Positions 1-9,398 of a DNA stretch of 64,000 nt are shown in pieces. The notes beneath the pieces are model-generated. The model saw nothing but the letters and a program-made list of their open reading frames with translations. It had not been told where the DNA came from and did no database searches. The stretch covers positions 124,001 through 188,000 of the forward strand of contig NZ_PJZH01000004.1 in NCBI RefSeq assembly GCF_002858715.1, given 5' to 3'. A program made the translations under genes and the position numbers. The stretch's first letter is position 1, and each line of letters starts with the position of its first letter. The stretch comes from Chimaeribacter coloradensis (GTDB lineage Bacteria; Pseudomonadota; Gammaproteobacteria; Enterobacterales; Enterobacteriaceae).

Positions 1-912
1 ACCACCATGCTGACCCCGGCGCTGCGTTTTGACCACCACAGCATCGTCGGCGACAACTGGAGCCCTTCCCTGAACCTGTCACAGGGGCTGAGTGACGACG
101 TCACGCTGAAACTCGGCATCGCCCGCGCCTATAAAGCGCCGAGCCTCTACCAGACCAACCCCAACTACCTGCTCTACAGCCGGGGCCAGGGCTGCCCGGC
201 CAGCACCGCCGGGTGCTACCTGGTCGGCAACAGCGACCTCAGCCCGGAAACCAGCATCAACAAAGAGGTGGGGCTGGAGTGGAAACATGAGGGGTATCAG
301 GCGGGCATCACCTGGTTCCGCAATGATTACCGCAACAAGATTGAGGCGGGCTACCTGCCGGTCAGCACCTCTGCCAACGGCGCGACCGATGTTTATAAGT
401 GGGAGAACATCCCGAAAGCGGTGGTGGAAGGGCTGGAAGGCACGGTCAACATCCCGTTCGGTGACGCGGTGCAGTGGAATAACAACCTGACCTACATGCT
501 GCAGAGCAAGAACAAAACCACCGGCGACCGGCTGTCGATTATCCCGGAGTACACGCTCAACTCCACGTTGAGCTGGCAGGCGACCCCGCAGCTCTCGCTG
601 CAGACCACCCTGACCTGGTACGGCACCCAGACGCCGAAGAAGTACAACTACAAGGGTGAGGCGGTGACCGGCAGTGAAACGTGGAAAGTCAGCCCTTACT
701 CCCTGCTGGGGGCGAGCGGCACCTACGACGTGACGAAATATGTCAGCGTCACGCTGGGCATCGACAACCTGTTCGACAAACGCCACTTCCGCCAGGGCAA
801 CGCCCAAACCACCGGCAACGCCACCACCAACTCCTACCTGTATGGGGCCGGGGCCAACACCTACAACGAATCGGGCCGCACCTACTACATGAGCCTGAAT
901 ACCCACTTCTGA
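1..912 (+). CDS. fepA: FepA-like catecholate siderophore receptor, C-terminal part (5' truncated by window edge)
   Basis: This is the last 303 codons of an outer-membrane TonB-dependent beta-barrel; the reading frame is open to base 1, so the plug domain lies outside the window. Diagnostic stretches include YLLYSRGQGCPAS, SINKEVGLEW, WFRNDYRNKIEAGY, TGDRLSIIPEYTLNSTLSWQ and the terminal NLFDKR...YYMSLNTHF, which ends in the aromatic residue typical of porins. These match the enterobactin receptor FepA/PfeA almost motif by motif. Its role is uptake of ferric enterobactin or a related catecholate, energised by TonB-ExbB-ExbD. The usual fes/ent neighbours are not in the window. A hairpin follows the stop codon. 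The family assignment is firm; the exact ligand is inferred. Confidence 0.93.
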   Translation, partial: TTMLTPALRFDHHSIVGDNWSPSLNLSQGLSDDVTLKLGIARAYKAPSLYQTNPNYLLYSRGQGCPASTAGCYLVGNSDLSPETSINKEVGLEWKHEGYQAGITWFRNDYRNKIEAGYLPVSTSANGATDVYKWENIPKAVVEGLEGTVNIPFGDAVQWNNNLTYMLQSKNKTTGDRLSIIPEYTLNSTLSWQATPQLSLQTTLTWYGTQTPKKYNYKGEAVTGSETWKVSPYSLLGASGTYDVTKYVSVTLGIDNLFDKRHFRQGNAQTTGNATTNSYLYGAGANTYNESGRTYYMSLNTHF

Positions 913-933
913 TTACAGAAGGTTTGAAGGCAT

Positions 934-965
934 AAAAAAGCCGGCTCTCAGCCGGCTTTTTCATT
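934..965. terminator. Bidirectional rho-independent terminator
   Basis: An A-run, a GCCGGCT/AGCCGGC stem with a short CTC loop, and a T-run form a symmetric hairpin between the convergent fepA-like and msrA genes, so it can serve both strands. Confidence 0.85.
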
Positions 966-974
966 GCGCGCCAT

Positions 975-1517
975 TCAGCTGTTCGCGGATTTGGTGCGGT
1001 TGGCAAAGCTTTTGCGCAGTTTTTGCAGCTTCGGCGGGATCACGGCCATGCAGTAGCGGTTCTCCTGGCCTTCGCCGTCCCAGTAGTTCTGGTGGTAATC
1101 CTCTGCCGGGTACCAGGTGCTCAGCGGCTCAATGGTGGTGACCACCGGCTGGCTGTTGTCTGCCTGCGCGCGCTGGATAGCGGCTTTCGCTTCCTGCTCC
1201 TGCTCCGGCGTGGCCGGGAAGATGGCGGAACGGTACTGGGTGCCGATGTCATTCCCCTGGCGGTTCAGCTGGGTAGGATCATGGGTGGCGAAGCTGATGT
1301 CCAGAATGTCGCCATAACTGATCTTGTCCGGGTCGAAACCGACGCGGATCGCTTCCGCATGGCCGGTATCCCCTGCACACACCTGGCGGTAAGTCGGGTT
1401 CTCCGTATGGCCGCCGGTGTAGCCGCTCTCTACCGAGACCACCCCGACCACATCATTAAAGACCGCTTCCGTACACCAGAAGCAGCCACCAGCCAGCGTT
1501 GCATATTCAATTGCCAT
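975..1517 (-). CDS. msrA: Peptide-methionine (S)-S-oxide reductase MsrA
   Basis: This 180-residue protein reduces the S epimer of methionine sulfoxide in oxidised proteins, using thioredoxin. The catalytic GGCFWCTEAVF motif sits at residues 11-21, with the nucleophile Cys in GCFW. The family block GYTGGHTENPTYRQVCAGDTGHAE follows at about residue 33, and DYHQNYW lies near the C-terminus. The length fits the short, non-fused MsrA forms; no MsrB domain is attached. It is convergent with the siderophore receptor and shares its terminator. A role in oxidative-stress repair next to iron uptake is plausible but inferred. Confidence 0.96.
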   Translation of the reverse strand: MAIEYATLAGGCFWCTEAVFNDVVGVVSVESGYTGGHTENPTYRQVCAGDTGHAEAIRVGFDPDKISYGDILDISFATHDPTQLNRQGNDIGTQYRSAIFPATPEQEQEAKAAIQRAQADNSQPVVTTIEPLSTWYPAEDYHQNYWDGEGQENRYCMAVIPPKLQKLRKSFANRTKSANS

Positions 1518-1654
1518 AAGGCCTCCTCAGCAGGGTCATCTTCTCCGTCATTGACGGAACAACGAATTTCTTAACCATCCATAGTGACGGTTTATCAGTA
1601 CAAGCGCCACCCCGGCGAAGGGAAAAAGCACAAAGTTCTTACCAGGGGGCAGGC

Positions 1655-3205
1655 TCACCCCTCCGAACTGATCGCCCGGTTGCGCCCGGTGTGTTTGGCC
1701 TGGTAGAGCGCCTGGTCGGCCTGCTCTTTGAAGGTTCTGGCGTCCGGGGCATTGCCTTTGACGACGCAGCTGTAACTGCCGGCGCTGATGGTGACGATCT
1801 TCTCCGCAATCTCGGTTTCGCCGTGGCGCAGGCCGATCGCCCGGACGGCCTCGACCGCCCGCTGGGCAAATTTCGCGGCGTCTTTGATGCCGGTATAGGG
1901 CAGCACAATCGCGAACTCCTCGCCGCCGTAGCGGGCGATCAGATCAGATTGCCGGTGCGGCAGGTGGAGCAGCGCCTCCCCTACTTTTTTCAGGCATTCA
2001 TCCCCGGCGACGTGGCCGTAGGCGTCGTTGTAGCGTTTGAAGAAATCGATATCCATCATGATCAGCGACACCGGCTCCTGGTTGCGGGCGGAGCGCTGGA
2101 GGCTCTGCTCCAGGAAAATGTCAAACTGCCGCCGGTTCGCCAGCCCGGTCAGACCGTCCACCAGCGCCAGCGCCTGCAGGGTATGGTTGATGGTGGTCAG
2201 GTCGTCCCGCAGTTGCGTCATCTCCAGGTGGTTCTTCATGCTGACGCGCACCTGCCGCAGCACAAAGAAGCCGAGCAGGAACAGCGCCGCCAGCATCGCC
2301 ATGCTGAGGATCACGTTCAGCAGGTTATCGGCCCGCCATTGTGCCTGGATGTCCTGTTTGTCATACCCGGCCGCCACAATCAGCGGGTAGCGGTTCAGGC
2401 GCGCATAACCAAAAATGCGGACCTGGTTATCCATCGCCGAACGCCAGGTATCGCTGCCGCTGGCCGAGGATTTCAGGGCATGGGTAAACAGCGGGCTGGT
2501 GGAAAGGCTGGTGTTGATCACCGAATCCGGGAACGGGCGCACATACATCACGGTGCTGTCTGCCATAAACAGCCCCAGCAGGCTGCGTTCGCTGAGCACG
2601 TAGTAGCTGTAGTGCTGGCGGAAATAGTCGATGCTCACTGTGGCGAGCACCACCCCGCTGAAGCGCCCTTCGGTGTTGATGAGCCGCATCGACACCGGAA
2701 TCACCAGGTCACCGGTGGAGCGGCTGCGGATCACCCGGCCGATGTGGATCTCCTGGGTCGCGTGGGTGCGGTGCCAGATGAAGTATTCCCGGTCAGCGTT
2801 ATTGGCTCTGGCCGGGATATAGGTGCCGGAGGTCGCCACCCAGTTCCCTTCCGTGTCATAAATAAACAGCCCGCGCAGCTGCGGCAACACGGCCTGCCGC
2901 CCGCGCAAGACGCTGCTGAGCGCCTCCACCGGCACATTGGCCGGGCTTTTCCCGTTCAGTTCACGCGCGATGTCAGTGAGGGTAATCTCCACCTGAAGGA
3001 AGGTGTCCTCCGCCTGCCGCGCCAGGGAGATCGACAGGTTCTGCGCCTGATCGTGGGTGGCGCGAAGGGTGCGGTCGTAGGAGTCCCACAACGTCCAGCC
3101 GTTAATCCCCACCACCGCCACGCTCATGATGATCAGGAAGATCACCATCGAGCGCCCCAATGAGGAGCGGAGAATCGAGGGGGAAGTGTCAGAGGTGCGT
3201 GTCAT
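1655..3205 (-). CDS. Membrane-bound diguanylate cyclase with periplasmic sensor domain
   Basis: This 516-residue protein is predicted to make cyclic di-GMP from two GTP. An N-terminal transmembrane helix (about residues 18-40) and a second one near 293-318 enclose a periplasmic region of roughly 250 residues, of the dCache/PDC type by layout. The C-terminal GGDEF domain begins around LVDGLTGLANRRQFD and carries the active-site signature GGEEF at about residue 426. An RQSD motif five residues upstream is the canonical allosteric inhibition site (RxxD), so both catalysis and product inhibition look intact. No EAL domain is present. The ligand of the sensor domain is unknown. It is a single gene, divergent from the phosphoketolase gene. 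Confidence 0.92.
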   Translation of the reverse strand: MTRTSDTSPSILRSSLGRSMVIFLIIMSVAVVGINGWTLWDSYDRTLRATHDQAQNLSISLARQAEDTFLQVEITLTDIARELNGKSPANVPVEALSSVLRGRQAVLPQLRGLFIYDTEGNWVATSGTYIPARANNADREYFIWHRTHATQEIHIGRVIRSRSTGDLVIPVSMRLINTEGRFSGVVLATVSIDYFRQHYSYYVLSERSLLGLFMADSTVMYVRPFPDSVINTSLSTSPLFTHALKSSASGSDTWRSAMDNQVRIFGYARLNRYPLIVAAGYDKQDIQAQWRADNLLNVILSMAMLAALFLLGFFVLRQVRVSMKNHLEMTQLRDDLTTINHTLQALALVDGLTGLANRRQFDIFLEQSLQRSARNQEPVSLIMMDIDFFKRYNDAYGHVAGDECLKKVGEALLHLPHRQSDLIARYGGEEFAIVLPYTGIKDAAKFAQRAVEAVRAIGLRHGETEIAEKIVTISAGSYSCVVKGNAPDARTFKEQADQALYQAKHTGRNRAISSEG

Positions 3206-3359
3206 GGGCAGGGTTGCGCTCCGTAAAATAGTCCAGCGTTAAGCATAGCTTACCTGTTCCGGCCGGTACCGCCTCCCGGTGCGGGGGCGGCAGGCAAATC
3301 CCCGTGTGTTCACTAGACTTAGGGTTTACCTGTCACGCCTGAACCGGAGGAACTTTGCT

Positions 3360-5744
3360 ATGGGAACGACCTCGCCCGCCCTGGACGACCAGACCTTATC
3401 CTTAATCGATCGCTACTGGCGCGCCGCCAACTATCTCTCTGTGGGGCAGATCTACCTGCTGGAAAACCCGCTGCTGCGCCAGCCGCTGGCACCGGAACAC
3501 ATCAAGCCGCGGCTGCTCGGCCACTGGGGCACGACCCCCGGCCTCAACTTCCTGTATGCCCACCTGAACCGCATCATCAAACAGCAGGATGTGAACATGA
3601 TTTACATCTGCGGGCCGGGCCACGGCGGGCCGGGCATGGTGGCGAACACCTACCTGGAGGGCACCTACAGCGAAATCTACCCGGAGATCGGCGAGGATGC
3701 AGACGGGATACGCAAATTGTTCCGGCAGTTTTCGTTTCCCGGCGGCATTCCCAGCCACGCCGCCCCGGAAACGCCCGGGTCGATCCATGAAGGGGGCGAG
3801 CTGGGCTACTCGCTGGTACACGCTTACGGGGCGGTATTCGATAACCCCGACCTGATCGCCGCCTGTGTGATTGGCGACGGCGAAGCGGAAACCGGCCCGC
3901 TGGCGGCGAGCTGGCACTCCAATAAATTTATCAACCCGGCGCGGGACGGTGCCGTGCTGCCGATTCTGCACCTCAACGGCTACAAAATTGCCAACCCGAC
4001 GCTGCTGGCGCGTTGCAGCGATGAGGATCTGGCTCAGCTGTTTAAAGGCTATGGCTATGCGCCGATCTTTGTAGAGGGGCATGAGCCGCGGGATATGCAC
4101 CAGCAGACCGCCGCCGCGCTGGATGAGGCGATGGCGCAGATCCGCCACATCCAGCATGAGGCGCGCCACGGCTCGCCGGAGCAGAAGGTGCCGCACTGGC
4201 CGCTGATTATTTTTCGCAGCCCGAAAGGCTGGACCGGCCCGAAAGAGGTGGACGGCAAAAAAACCGAAGGGTTCTGGCGCGCCCACCAGGTGCCGGTGGC
4301 CAATTGCCGCGACAATGAGGATCATCGCCGGTTGCTGGAGCAGTGGATGCGCAGTTACCAGCCGGATGACCTGTTCGACGAGCAGGGGCGGCTGAAAGAC
4401 GAACTGCGGCAGCTCGCCCCCCAGGGCGAAAAACGCATGGGCGCGACGCCGTTCGCCAATGGCGGCTTGCTGCGCCAGCAGCTCAAGACCCCGGCGATTC
4501 AGGACTACGCGGTTGACATCGGCGAGCGCGGCAGCCGGGCGGCGCAATCCACCGCCATTTTTGGCGAGTACCTGCGTGACATCTTCCGCCTGAATGAAGA
4601 GGAGAAAAATTTCCGCGTCTTCGGCCCGGATGAAACCGCCTCCAACCGGCTGAGCAGCGTGTTTGAAGCCACCGACCGCGTCTGGATGGAGGAGATCAAA
4701 TCCTATGACGAGCAGCTGGCAAAAGATGGCCGGGTGATGGAAGTGCTGAGCGAGCACCTCTGCCAGGGCTGGCTGGAGGGCTACCTGCTCACCGGCCGCC
4801 ACGGCCTCTTCTCCTGCTATGAGGCGTTTATCCATATCGTGGACTCGATGTTCAACCAGCACGCGAAATGGCTGAAGGTCACCCGCACCCTGCCGTGGCG
4901 CAAGCCGGTCTCCTCCCTGAACTACCTGCTGTCGTCCCACGTCTGGCGGCAGGACCACAACGGCTATAGCCACCAGGACCCCGGCTTTGTGGATGTGGTA
5001 GTCAACAAGAAAGCGGATGTGGTGCGCGTTTACCTGCCGCCGGATGCCAACACCCTGCTGTGGGTCGGCGACCACTGTCTGAAAACCTATGACCGCATCA
5101 ACGTGATCGTCGCCGGTAAGCAGCCGGAGCCGCAGTGGCTGAGCATGGAAGAGGCGATCGCCCACTGTGAGGCGGGGATGAGCATCTGGCCCTGGGCAGG
5201 CAACGAAGGGGAAAGCGGCGAGCCGGACATCGTGATGGCCTGCGCCGGGGATGTGCCGACCATGGAGACGCTGGCCGCGGTGGAGCTGTTGCGGCAATCC
5301 CTGCCTGACCTGCGCGTCCGGGTGGTGAACGTGGTAGACCTGATGGCGCTGCAATCGCCGGATCAGCACCCACACGGCCGCAGTGATGCCGAATTCGACC
5401 GGTTATTCACCCGCGACAAGCCGGTGATTTTCGCCTATCACGGCTACCCGCACCTGATCCACCGGCTGATCTACAAACGCACCAATCACAGCCAGTTCCA
5501 CGTCCACGGCTTTATGGAGGAAGGCACCACCACCACGCCGTTCGATATGACGGTGCTCAACGAGATGGACCGCTACCACCTGGCGATCGCCGCCATTGAG
5601 CAGGTGCCGGGGCTGGCTGACCGTGCCGGGGAGGCGTTGCAACTGTTCCGCGACAAGCTCGACGCCCATTACCACTATGTGCGCGAGCACGGCGAGGATC
5701 TGCCGGATGTGCAGAACTGGAAATGGCAGGCGGTCGCCCGTTGA
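3360..5744 (+). CDS. xfp: Xylulose-5-phosphate/fructose-6-phosphate phosphoketolase
   Basis: This 794-residue thiamine-diphosphate enzyme cleaves xylulose 5-phosphate (or fructose 6-phosphate) with phosphate to acetyl phosphate plus glyceraldehyde 3-phosphate (or erythrose 4-phosphate). The family motifs [17 protein letters not shown] and [28 protein letters not shown] are present in parts. The ThDP-binding GDGEAETGP...N signature lies near residue 180, and the C-terminal [13 protein letters not shown] block is present. I chose the ATG at 3360 because GGAGG lies nine bases upstream and [13 protein letters not shown] matches the usual short N-terminus; an in-frame start at 3279 lacks this. Length is normal for the family. 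It gives a transketolase bypass for pentose use. It is a single gene, divergent from the cyclase. Confidence 0.95.
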   Translation: MGTTSPALDDQTLSLIDRYWRAANYLSVGQIYLLENPLLRQPLAPEHIKPRLLGHWGTTPGLNFLYAHLNRIIKQQDVNMIYICGPGHGGPGMVANTYLEGTYSEIYPEIGEDADGIRKLFRQFSFPGGIPSHAAPETPGSIHEGGELGYSLVHAYGAVFDNPDLIAACVIGDGEAETGPLAASWHSNKFINPARDGAVLPILHLNGYKIANPTLLARCSDEDLAQLFKGYGYAPIFVEGHEPRDMHQQTAAALDEAMAQIRHIQHEARHGSPEQKVPHWPLIIFRSPKGWTGPKEVDGKKTEGFWRAHQVPVANCRDNEDHRRLLEQWMRSYQPDDLFDEQGRLKDELRQLAPQGEKRMGATPFANGGLLRQQLKTPAIQDYAVDIGERGSRAAQSTAIFGEYLRDIFRLNEEEKNFRVFGPDETASNRLSSVFEATDRVWMEEIKSYDEQLAKDGRVMEVLSEHLCQGWLEGYLLTGRHGLFSCYEAFIHIVDSMFNQHAKWLKVTRTLPWRKPVSSLNYLLSSHVWRQDHNGYSHQDPGFVDVVVNKKADVVRVYLPPDANTLLWVGDHCLKTYDRINVIVAGKQPEPQWLSMEEAIAHCEAGMSIWPWAGNEGESGEPDIVMACAGDVPTMETLAAVELLRQSLPDLRVRVVNVVDLMALQSPDQHPHGRSDAEFDRLFTRDKPVIFAYHGYPHLIHRLIYKRTNHSQFHVHGFMEEGTTTTPFDMTVLNEMDRYHLAIAAIEQVPGLADRAGEALQLFRDKLDAHYHYVREHGEDLPDVQNWKWQAVAR

Positions 5745-5848
5745 CCGGGTCATCTGCTGATCGGTTAATTTAGCAAAAAGGCGGCGCTGGCTGCCGTGGG
5801 GCAAATCGGCTAGGCTGTTGATCCCTCAACAGATGCCAAGGAAATGCC

Positions 5849-6730
5849 ATGACCCGCCAGCGCCGTTTTAAACAGATCGATGTATTTGGTTCCACGCCAC
5901 TGCGGGGCAACCCGCTGGCCGTGATCATGGAGGGGGACGGCCTCAGCACGGCGGATATGCAGTCCATGGCGCGCTGGACCAACCTTTCTGAAACCACCTT
6001 TGTGCTGCCGCCCACGGATGCGGCGGCCGATTATCAGGTGCGGATTTTTACTCCCTATTACGAACTGCCGTTTGCCGGCCACCCGACGCTCGGCACCGCT
6101 TACGCGCTGCTGGAGGCGGGGATTATCACGCCCAAAAACGGCAAACTCATCCAGCAGTGCGGCGTCGGTCAGGTGGAGATCGCCGTTCACGGCCCGCAGA
6201 CGCTGGCATTCAAATCCCCGGCCGCTGAGATCGCCCCGCTGCCGGCACCGCTGCGGGCGCAGGTGACCCCGGCGCTGACGGGCGGCGCTGTCTCCTGTCG
6301 CGCCGTGCCGCAGGCGGTGGCGATGGGCATCCGCTGGCTGGTGGTAAAGATGGAGAGTGCGGAAGATGTGCTGGCGGTAAACGCCGATGCCGCGGCGCTG
6401 GACGCGCTGATTACCGCGAGCGGCTGCAACGGCGTGACGCTGTACGGCACGCACCCGGCGGGCGGCCCGGCGCATCTGGAAGTCCGCGCATTATTGGTGA
6501 AGCAGGGGGCGCTGGTGGAAGACCCGGTCACCGGCAGCGCCAATGCCTGCCTGGCGCAGCTGTTACGGCAGCAGGATTTTGCCGGGCTGGAGGCGTTGCG
6601 GCACGGCTATCAGGTGCGCCAGGGCACCTGCCTGCAACGTAACGGCCGGGTAGAGGTGAATTTTACCGACGGTGAGCCGTGGATCGGCGGCCTTTGCCAT
6701 ACGGTGATTGACGGCCGCGCCGCATTTTAA
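5849..6730 (+). CDS. PhzF family isomerase/epimerase-like protein
   Basis: This 293-residue protein has the duplicated diaminopimelate-epimerase-like fold of the PhzF family. RFKQIDVFGSTPLRGNPLAV at the start is the family signature. NLSETTFV carries the glutamate equivalent to the PhzF catalytic Glu, and PFAGHPTLGTAYALL follows. EDPVTGSANACLA in the second half is the mirrored family motif. In PhzF itself the Glu catalyses isomerisation in phenazine synthesis, but no phenazine genes are present, so the substrate here is unknown. A Shine-Dalgarno-like AAGGAA precedes the ATG. It lies 104 bases downstream of the phosphoketolase and may be co-transcribed with it. Confidence 0.88.
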   Translation: MTRQRRFKQIDVFGSTPLRGNPLAVIMEGDGLSTADMQSMARWTNLSETTFVLPPTDAAADYQVRIFTPYYELPFAGHPTLGTAYALLEAGIITPKNGKLIQQCGVGQVEIAVHGPQTLAFKSPAAEIAPLPAPLRAQVTPALTGGAVSCRAVPQAVAMGIRWLVVKMESAEDVLAVNADAAALDALITASGCNGVTLYGTHPAGGPAHLEVRALLVKQGALVEDPVTGSANACLAQLLRQQDFAGLEALRHGYQVRQGTCLQRNGRVEVNFTDGEPWIGGLCHTVIDGRAAF

Positions 6731-6779
6731 ACCGGGCGCGTTTTAACCTTAATGATTACCGGGTGGGACATACCGCCCA

Positions 6780-6977
6780 TCAGATATTGCGCATCACCTC
6801 CACGTGGCGCGCAAAATCTTTTTTTACTTCGTCACTGTGCGGATTAACAAACGCTGTTCCATCTTCGTCGATAAAAATACGCTCTTTATCATCCAAATCT
6901 TCTTCAAGATTACGGGCTGAAATCAAATTCAGGAATTTATCGGGGCTGGAAAATATATCGATGAGTTTTCTTAGCAT
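6780..6977 (-). CDS. Small acidic hypothetical protein (65 aa)
   Basis: I do not recognise this protein. It is short, acidic and soluble, with no membrane segment: it begins MLRKLIDIFSSPDKFLNLIS and ends HVEVMRNI. A good ribosome binding site (AGGAG, about seven bases before the ATG on the minus strand) supports translation. Base use is more AT-rich than in the neighbours. It faces the PhzF-family gene tail to tail. Confidence 0.6.
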   Translation of the reverse strand: MLRKLIDIFSSPDKFLNLISARNLEEDLDDKERIFIDEDGTAFVNPHSDEVKKDFARHVEVMRNI

Positions 6978-7401
6978 GCCTGCTCCTGTGAGTTGCGCTC
7001 AGCGTAAGTCCTCTATTTATAGCGCAAAACGCCGGTGGCGCAACCTGCGGGTGATTTGCTGCGCCCGGTATCACCGGCACGGAAATAGCAATTAGGAGGA
7101 TTCTTAAGCGCAATTTTTGCTCACTTATTAATCACCCAACTGTACAGGATAAATTCTTCGTACAACTTTCCCGCCGCTAAGATATTGACCCCACTTTATT
7201 CCTTCTTTATTCCGGGTAAAGCACTCAGGTTTATTTTCACGGGTGTTTAACTGTCCGCTTTTTTTAATGCCGCTTCGCTTGTCAATATTAAGTGATTGGC
7301 TAAGCTCAAAGTGTGGGCAATATCCGGTGTAATGAGTCTGGCACCGTCACATCCTGCCGGACGCTCACAGCCCTTATTCTCACTCACTGATAGGAGGTGT
7401 C
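6978..7401. other. Intergenic region, 424 bp, no gene seen
   Basis: This AT-rich spacer holds the divergent promoters for the small hypothetical gene and the KGG-repeat gene. I see no credible coding frame and no clear operator. Confidence 0.6.
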
Positions 7402-7569
7402 ATGGCCGAGCATCGTGGAGGTTCGGGAAACTTTGCGGAAAACAGAGAAAAGGCATCTGAAGCAGGTAAAAAGGGTGGACAGCGCAGCGGCGGGAACTTT
7501 AAGCATGACCCGGCCCGCGCGTCCGAAGCTGGACGAAAAGGTGGCCTGCACCGTAATCAGGCTGACTGA
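7402..7569 (+). CDS. KGG-repeat stress-induced protein (YmdF/YciG-like)
   Basis: This 55-residue protein belongs to the con-10/KGG family of small hydrophilic stress proteins. It has two copies of the repeat with the core (K)ASEAGKKGGQRSGGNF and RASEAGRKGGLHRNQ, and begins MAEHRGGSGNFAENREK. The AGGAGGTG ribosome binding site sits immediately upstream of the ATG at 7402. A longer overlapping frame starting at 7397 lacks any family match and is a shadow. In Escherichia coli, relatives are RpoS-dependent and expressed in stationary phase; the molecular role is unknown. A strong hairpin terminator follows. Confidence 0.88.
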   Translation: MAEHRGGSGNFAENREKASEAGKKGGQRSGGNFKHDPARASEAGRKGGLHRNQAD

Positions 7570-7606
7570 CGCGTATGATTGCTGGCGACAGTGTCACCTC
7601 ACTGGC

Positions 7607-7646
7607 AAGCTGACTGGGGTTGTTTGACCCCAGTCAGCTTTTTATT
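7607..7646 (+). terminator. Rho-independent terminator
   Basis: A 13-bp inverted repeat (AAGCTGACTGGGG with its complement CCCCAGTCAGCTT) has an eight-base loop and runs into TTTTTATTA. It ends the KGG-gene transcript. Confidence 0.9.
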
Positions 7647-7696
7647 AGGCTGCGGCCATGCCGCGCCATGATGTAATGCGAAGGAAGGCGTTATTT

Positions 7697-8611
7697 ATGC
7701 ACAATTCTCCCCTGTCAACTCCTCTGGAAACCCCCTCCCCCTTACCGGCACCGCGGCGATCTCTGCTCGGTGCGGCGCTCTGCGCGCTGTTGCTGGCCTC
7801 GCCCCTGGCGCATTCTGCCGCGCCGAGTAACGTCAAGGCACCGGGCGAAGAGAAGACCACCAAAGATGCGTTGCTGGAAACCGGTGCTTCTGCCCTGCAA
7901 GACCGGGCACCGATTGACGCCATCAGCGCCTATCTGGACGGCTTCCACTTCTACAGCGGCGACAAAAACGGCCAGATGGAGGCGCACCACTACGTCACCA
8001 TCCTGAATGATGATGTGATGCAGGCGGTGATCTACGACGGCAACGGCAAAGATGCCAAGCTGATGGGCGTGGAGTACATCATCAGCGAGCGGCTCTATAA
8101 AACCCTGCCGCCGGAGGAAAAGGTGCTGTGGCACAGCCACCAGTACGAGGTGAAATCGGGCAGCCTGCTGGCCCCCGGCCTGCCGGAAGTGGCGGAAAAA
8201 GCGCTGATGGGCAAAATTGTGAATACCTACGGCAAAACCTGGCACACCTGGCATACCGACCGGGATCACGACCTGCCTTACGGCATCCCGGCGTTGATGA
8301 TGGGCTTCACCGCCGATGGCCAGCTTGACCAGAAGCTGCTGAAAGACCGCGACACACGCATCGGCATTGATTCCAAAGAGCGGCAGAAAGATCGCGCCGA
8401 CCTGCCTGCCCATGCGCCCGATCCCCTGTCCAACGCCTGGGAGAAAGGGAAAGTGATCCAGCTCCAGCGGGTCGAGGGCGGCGGCGAGCACCAGCACGGC
8501 GACACCGGCTTTACCGGCCACGCCGAACAGGTGGTGCGCAAAGAGGCGCAAGGCACTAAACCCGTGGAAGGCGAAAAACCTGCTAACGCGGCCACGCCCG
8601 CCGGCCAATAA
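7697..8611 (+). CDS. DUF1264 / OBAP (oil-body-associated protein) family protein with N-terminal membrane/signal segment
   Basis: This 304-residue protein matches the bacterial members of the OBAP (DUF1264) family: FHFYSGDKNGQMEAHHYVT, MQAVIYDGN, LMGVEYIISERLYKTLPPEEK and LWHSHQYEVKSG are typical conserved stretches. A hydrophobic segment LLGAALCALLLASPLAHSA around residues 22-41 looks like a signal peptide, suggesting export to the periplasm or envelope. I chose the ATG at 7697 because AAGGAAGG lies just upstream; an earlier in-frame ATG at 7658 sits against the preceding terminator. The biochemical role is unknown. The gene is convergent with the alanyl-tRNA editing gene. Confidence 0.82.
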   Translation: MHNSPLSTPLETPSPLPAPRRSLLGAALCALLLASPLAHSAAPSNVKAPGEEKTTKDALLETGASALQDRAPIDAISAYLDGFHFYSGDKNGQMEAHHYVTILNDDVMQAVIYDGNGKDAKLMGVEYIISERLYKTLPPEEKVLWHSHQYEVKSGSLLAPGLPEVAEKALMGKIVNTYGKTWHTWHTDRDHDLPYGIPALMMGFTADGQLDQKLLKDRDTRIGIDSKERQKDRADLPAHAPDPLSNAWEKGKVIQLQRVEGGGEHQHGDTGFTGHAEQVVRKEAQGTKPVEGEKPANAATPAGQ

Positions 8612-8632
8612 CCGGCGGGACGTGCCGGAACG

Positions 8633-9265
8633 TTAAGGGGCCGGCGCGTAGCCGATCTGCAGCTGGCCTTTTTTGACTTTCACCTGTAGCGCGCCCAGGG
8701 CGGGGAGCGCTGCGGTGTTGGCGACATGGGTGCCGCCGCAGGCGTAGGTCACTTTGCCACCGAAGCTCACTTCACGCAGGCCATCCTCCCGCAGCACAAT
8801 CCGCCGCGGGAGTTGCTCGGCCACCAGCTGCGCGTAGCCCTGTTGCAGCGCTTCCGTCTCCGGCAGGCGGCTCTCCGGCCCGGCATTGAACGTCACTTTC
8901 GCCTCACCCGGCCGGTGGTTGGCCTTCACCGGCTGCCAGCCGAACTGCTCGCCTAAATAGCCCAGCACATGCCCGGCCGAGTGCAGGCCGCTGTGCAGCG
9001 CGCGCGACGCCGCGTCAACCCGGGCCGTCACCGGCCCCAGCGGCACCGGCTCACTGAGCAGATGCAGCACCCGCTCCCCGTCACTGCTGACATTCAACAC
9101 CTGCGCGCTGCCTATCATGCCGCTGTCGGCCGGTTGGCCGCCGCCCTGCGGGTGGAACGGCGTGGCGGCCAGCTCGGCCAGGAAGCCCCCTTCGGTGGCG
9201 TCGCAGCGCAGCACTTCAGTCTGCACGGTTAATTCATCACTGTTCAGGTACAGTCGGACGGTCAT
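8633..9265 (-). CDS. Trans-editing alanyl-tRNA deacylase (AlaX family)
   Basis: This 210-residue free-standing homologue of the AlaRS editing domain hydrolyses mischarged Ser- or Gly-tRNA(Ala). The zinc/catalytic HxxxH motif is seen as HSAGH near residue 95 and the second metal-binding element as CGGTH near residue 178. FHPQGGGQPADSG early in the protein is also typical. The length fits AlaX forms lacking the C-terminal AlaRS domain. It is a single gene on the minus strand with its stop close to that of the DUF1264 gene. Confidence 0.93.
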   Translation of the reverse strand: MTVRLYLNSDELTVQTEVLRCDATEGGFLAELAATPFHPQGGGQPADSGMIGSAQVLNVSSDGERVLHLLSEPVPLGPVTARVDAASRALHSGLHSAGHVLGYLGEQFGWQPVKANHRPGEAKVTFNAGPESRLPETEALQQGYAQLVAEQLPRRIVLREDGLREVSFGGKVTYACGGTHVANTAALPALGALQVKVKKGQLQIGYAPAP

Positions 9266-9398
9266 GGCGCTCTCCCTGGGTTATCGGATTTTTATTATAA
9301 GTGGAGCAGCGTAAAGGAAAATCCGCCCGGATGACAATCAGAAGTGTGCCCCTCAGCCGGGCGCCGCCCTCCCGGCAGGCGATGTTACGCAGGGTGCA

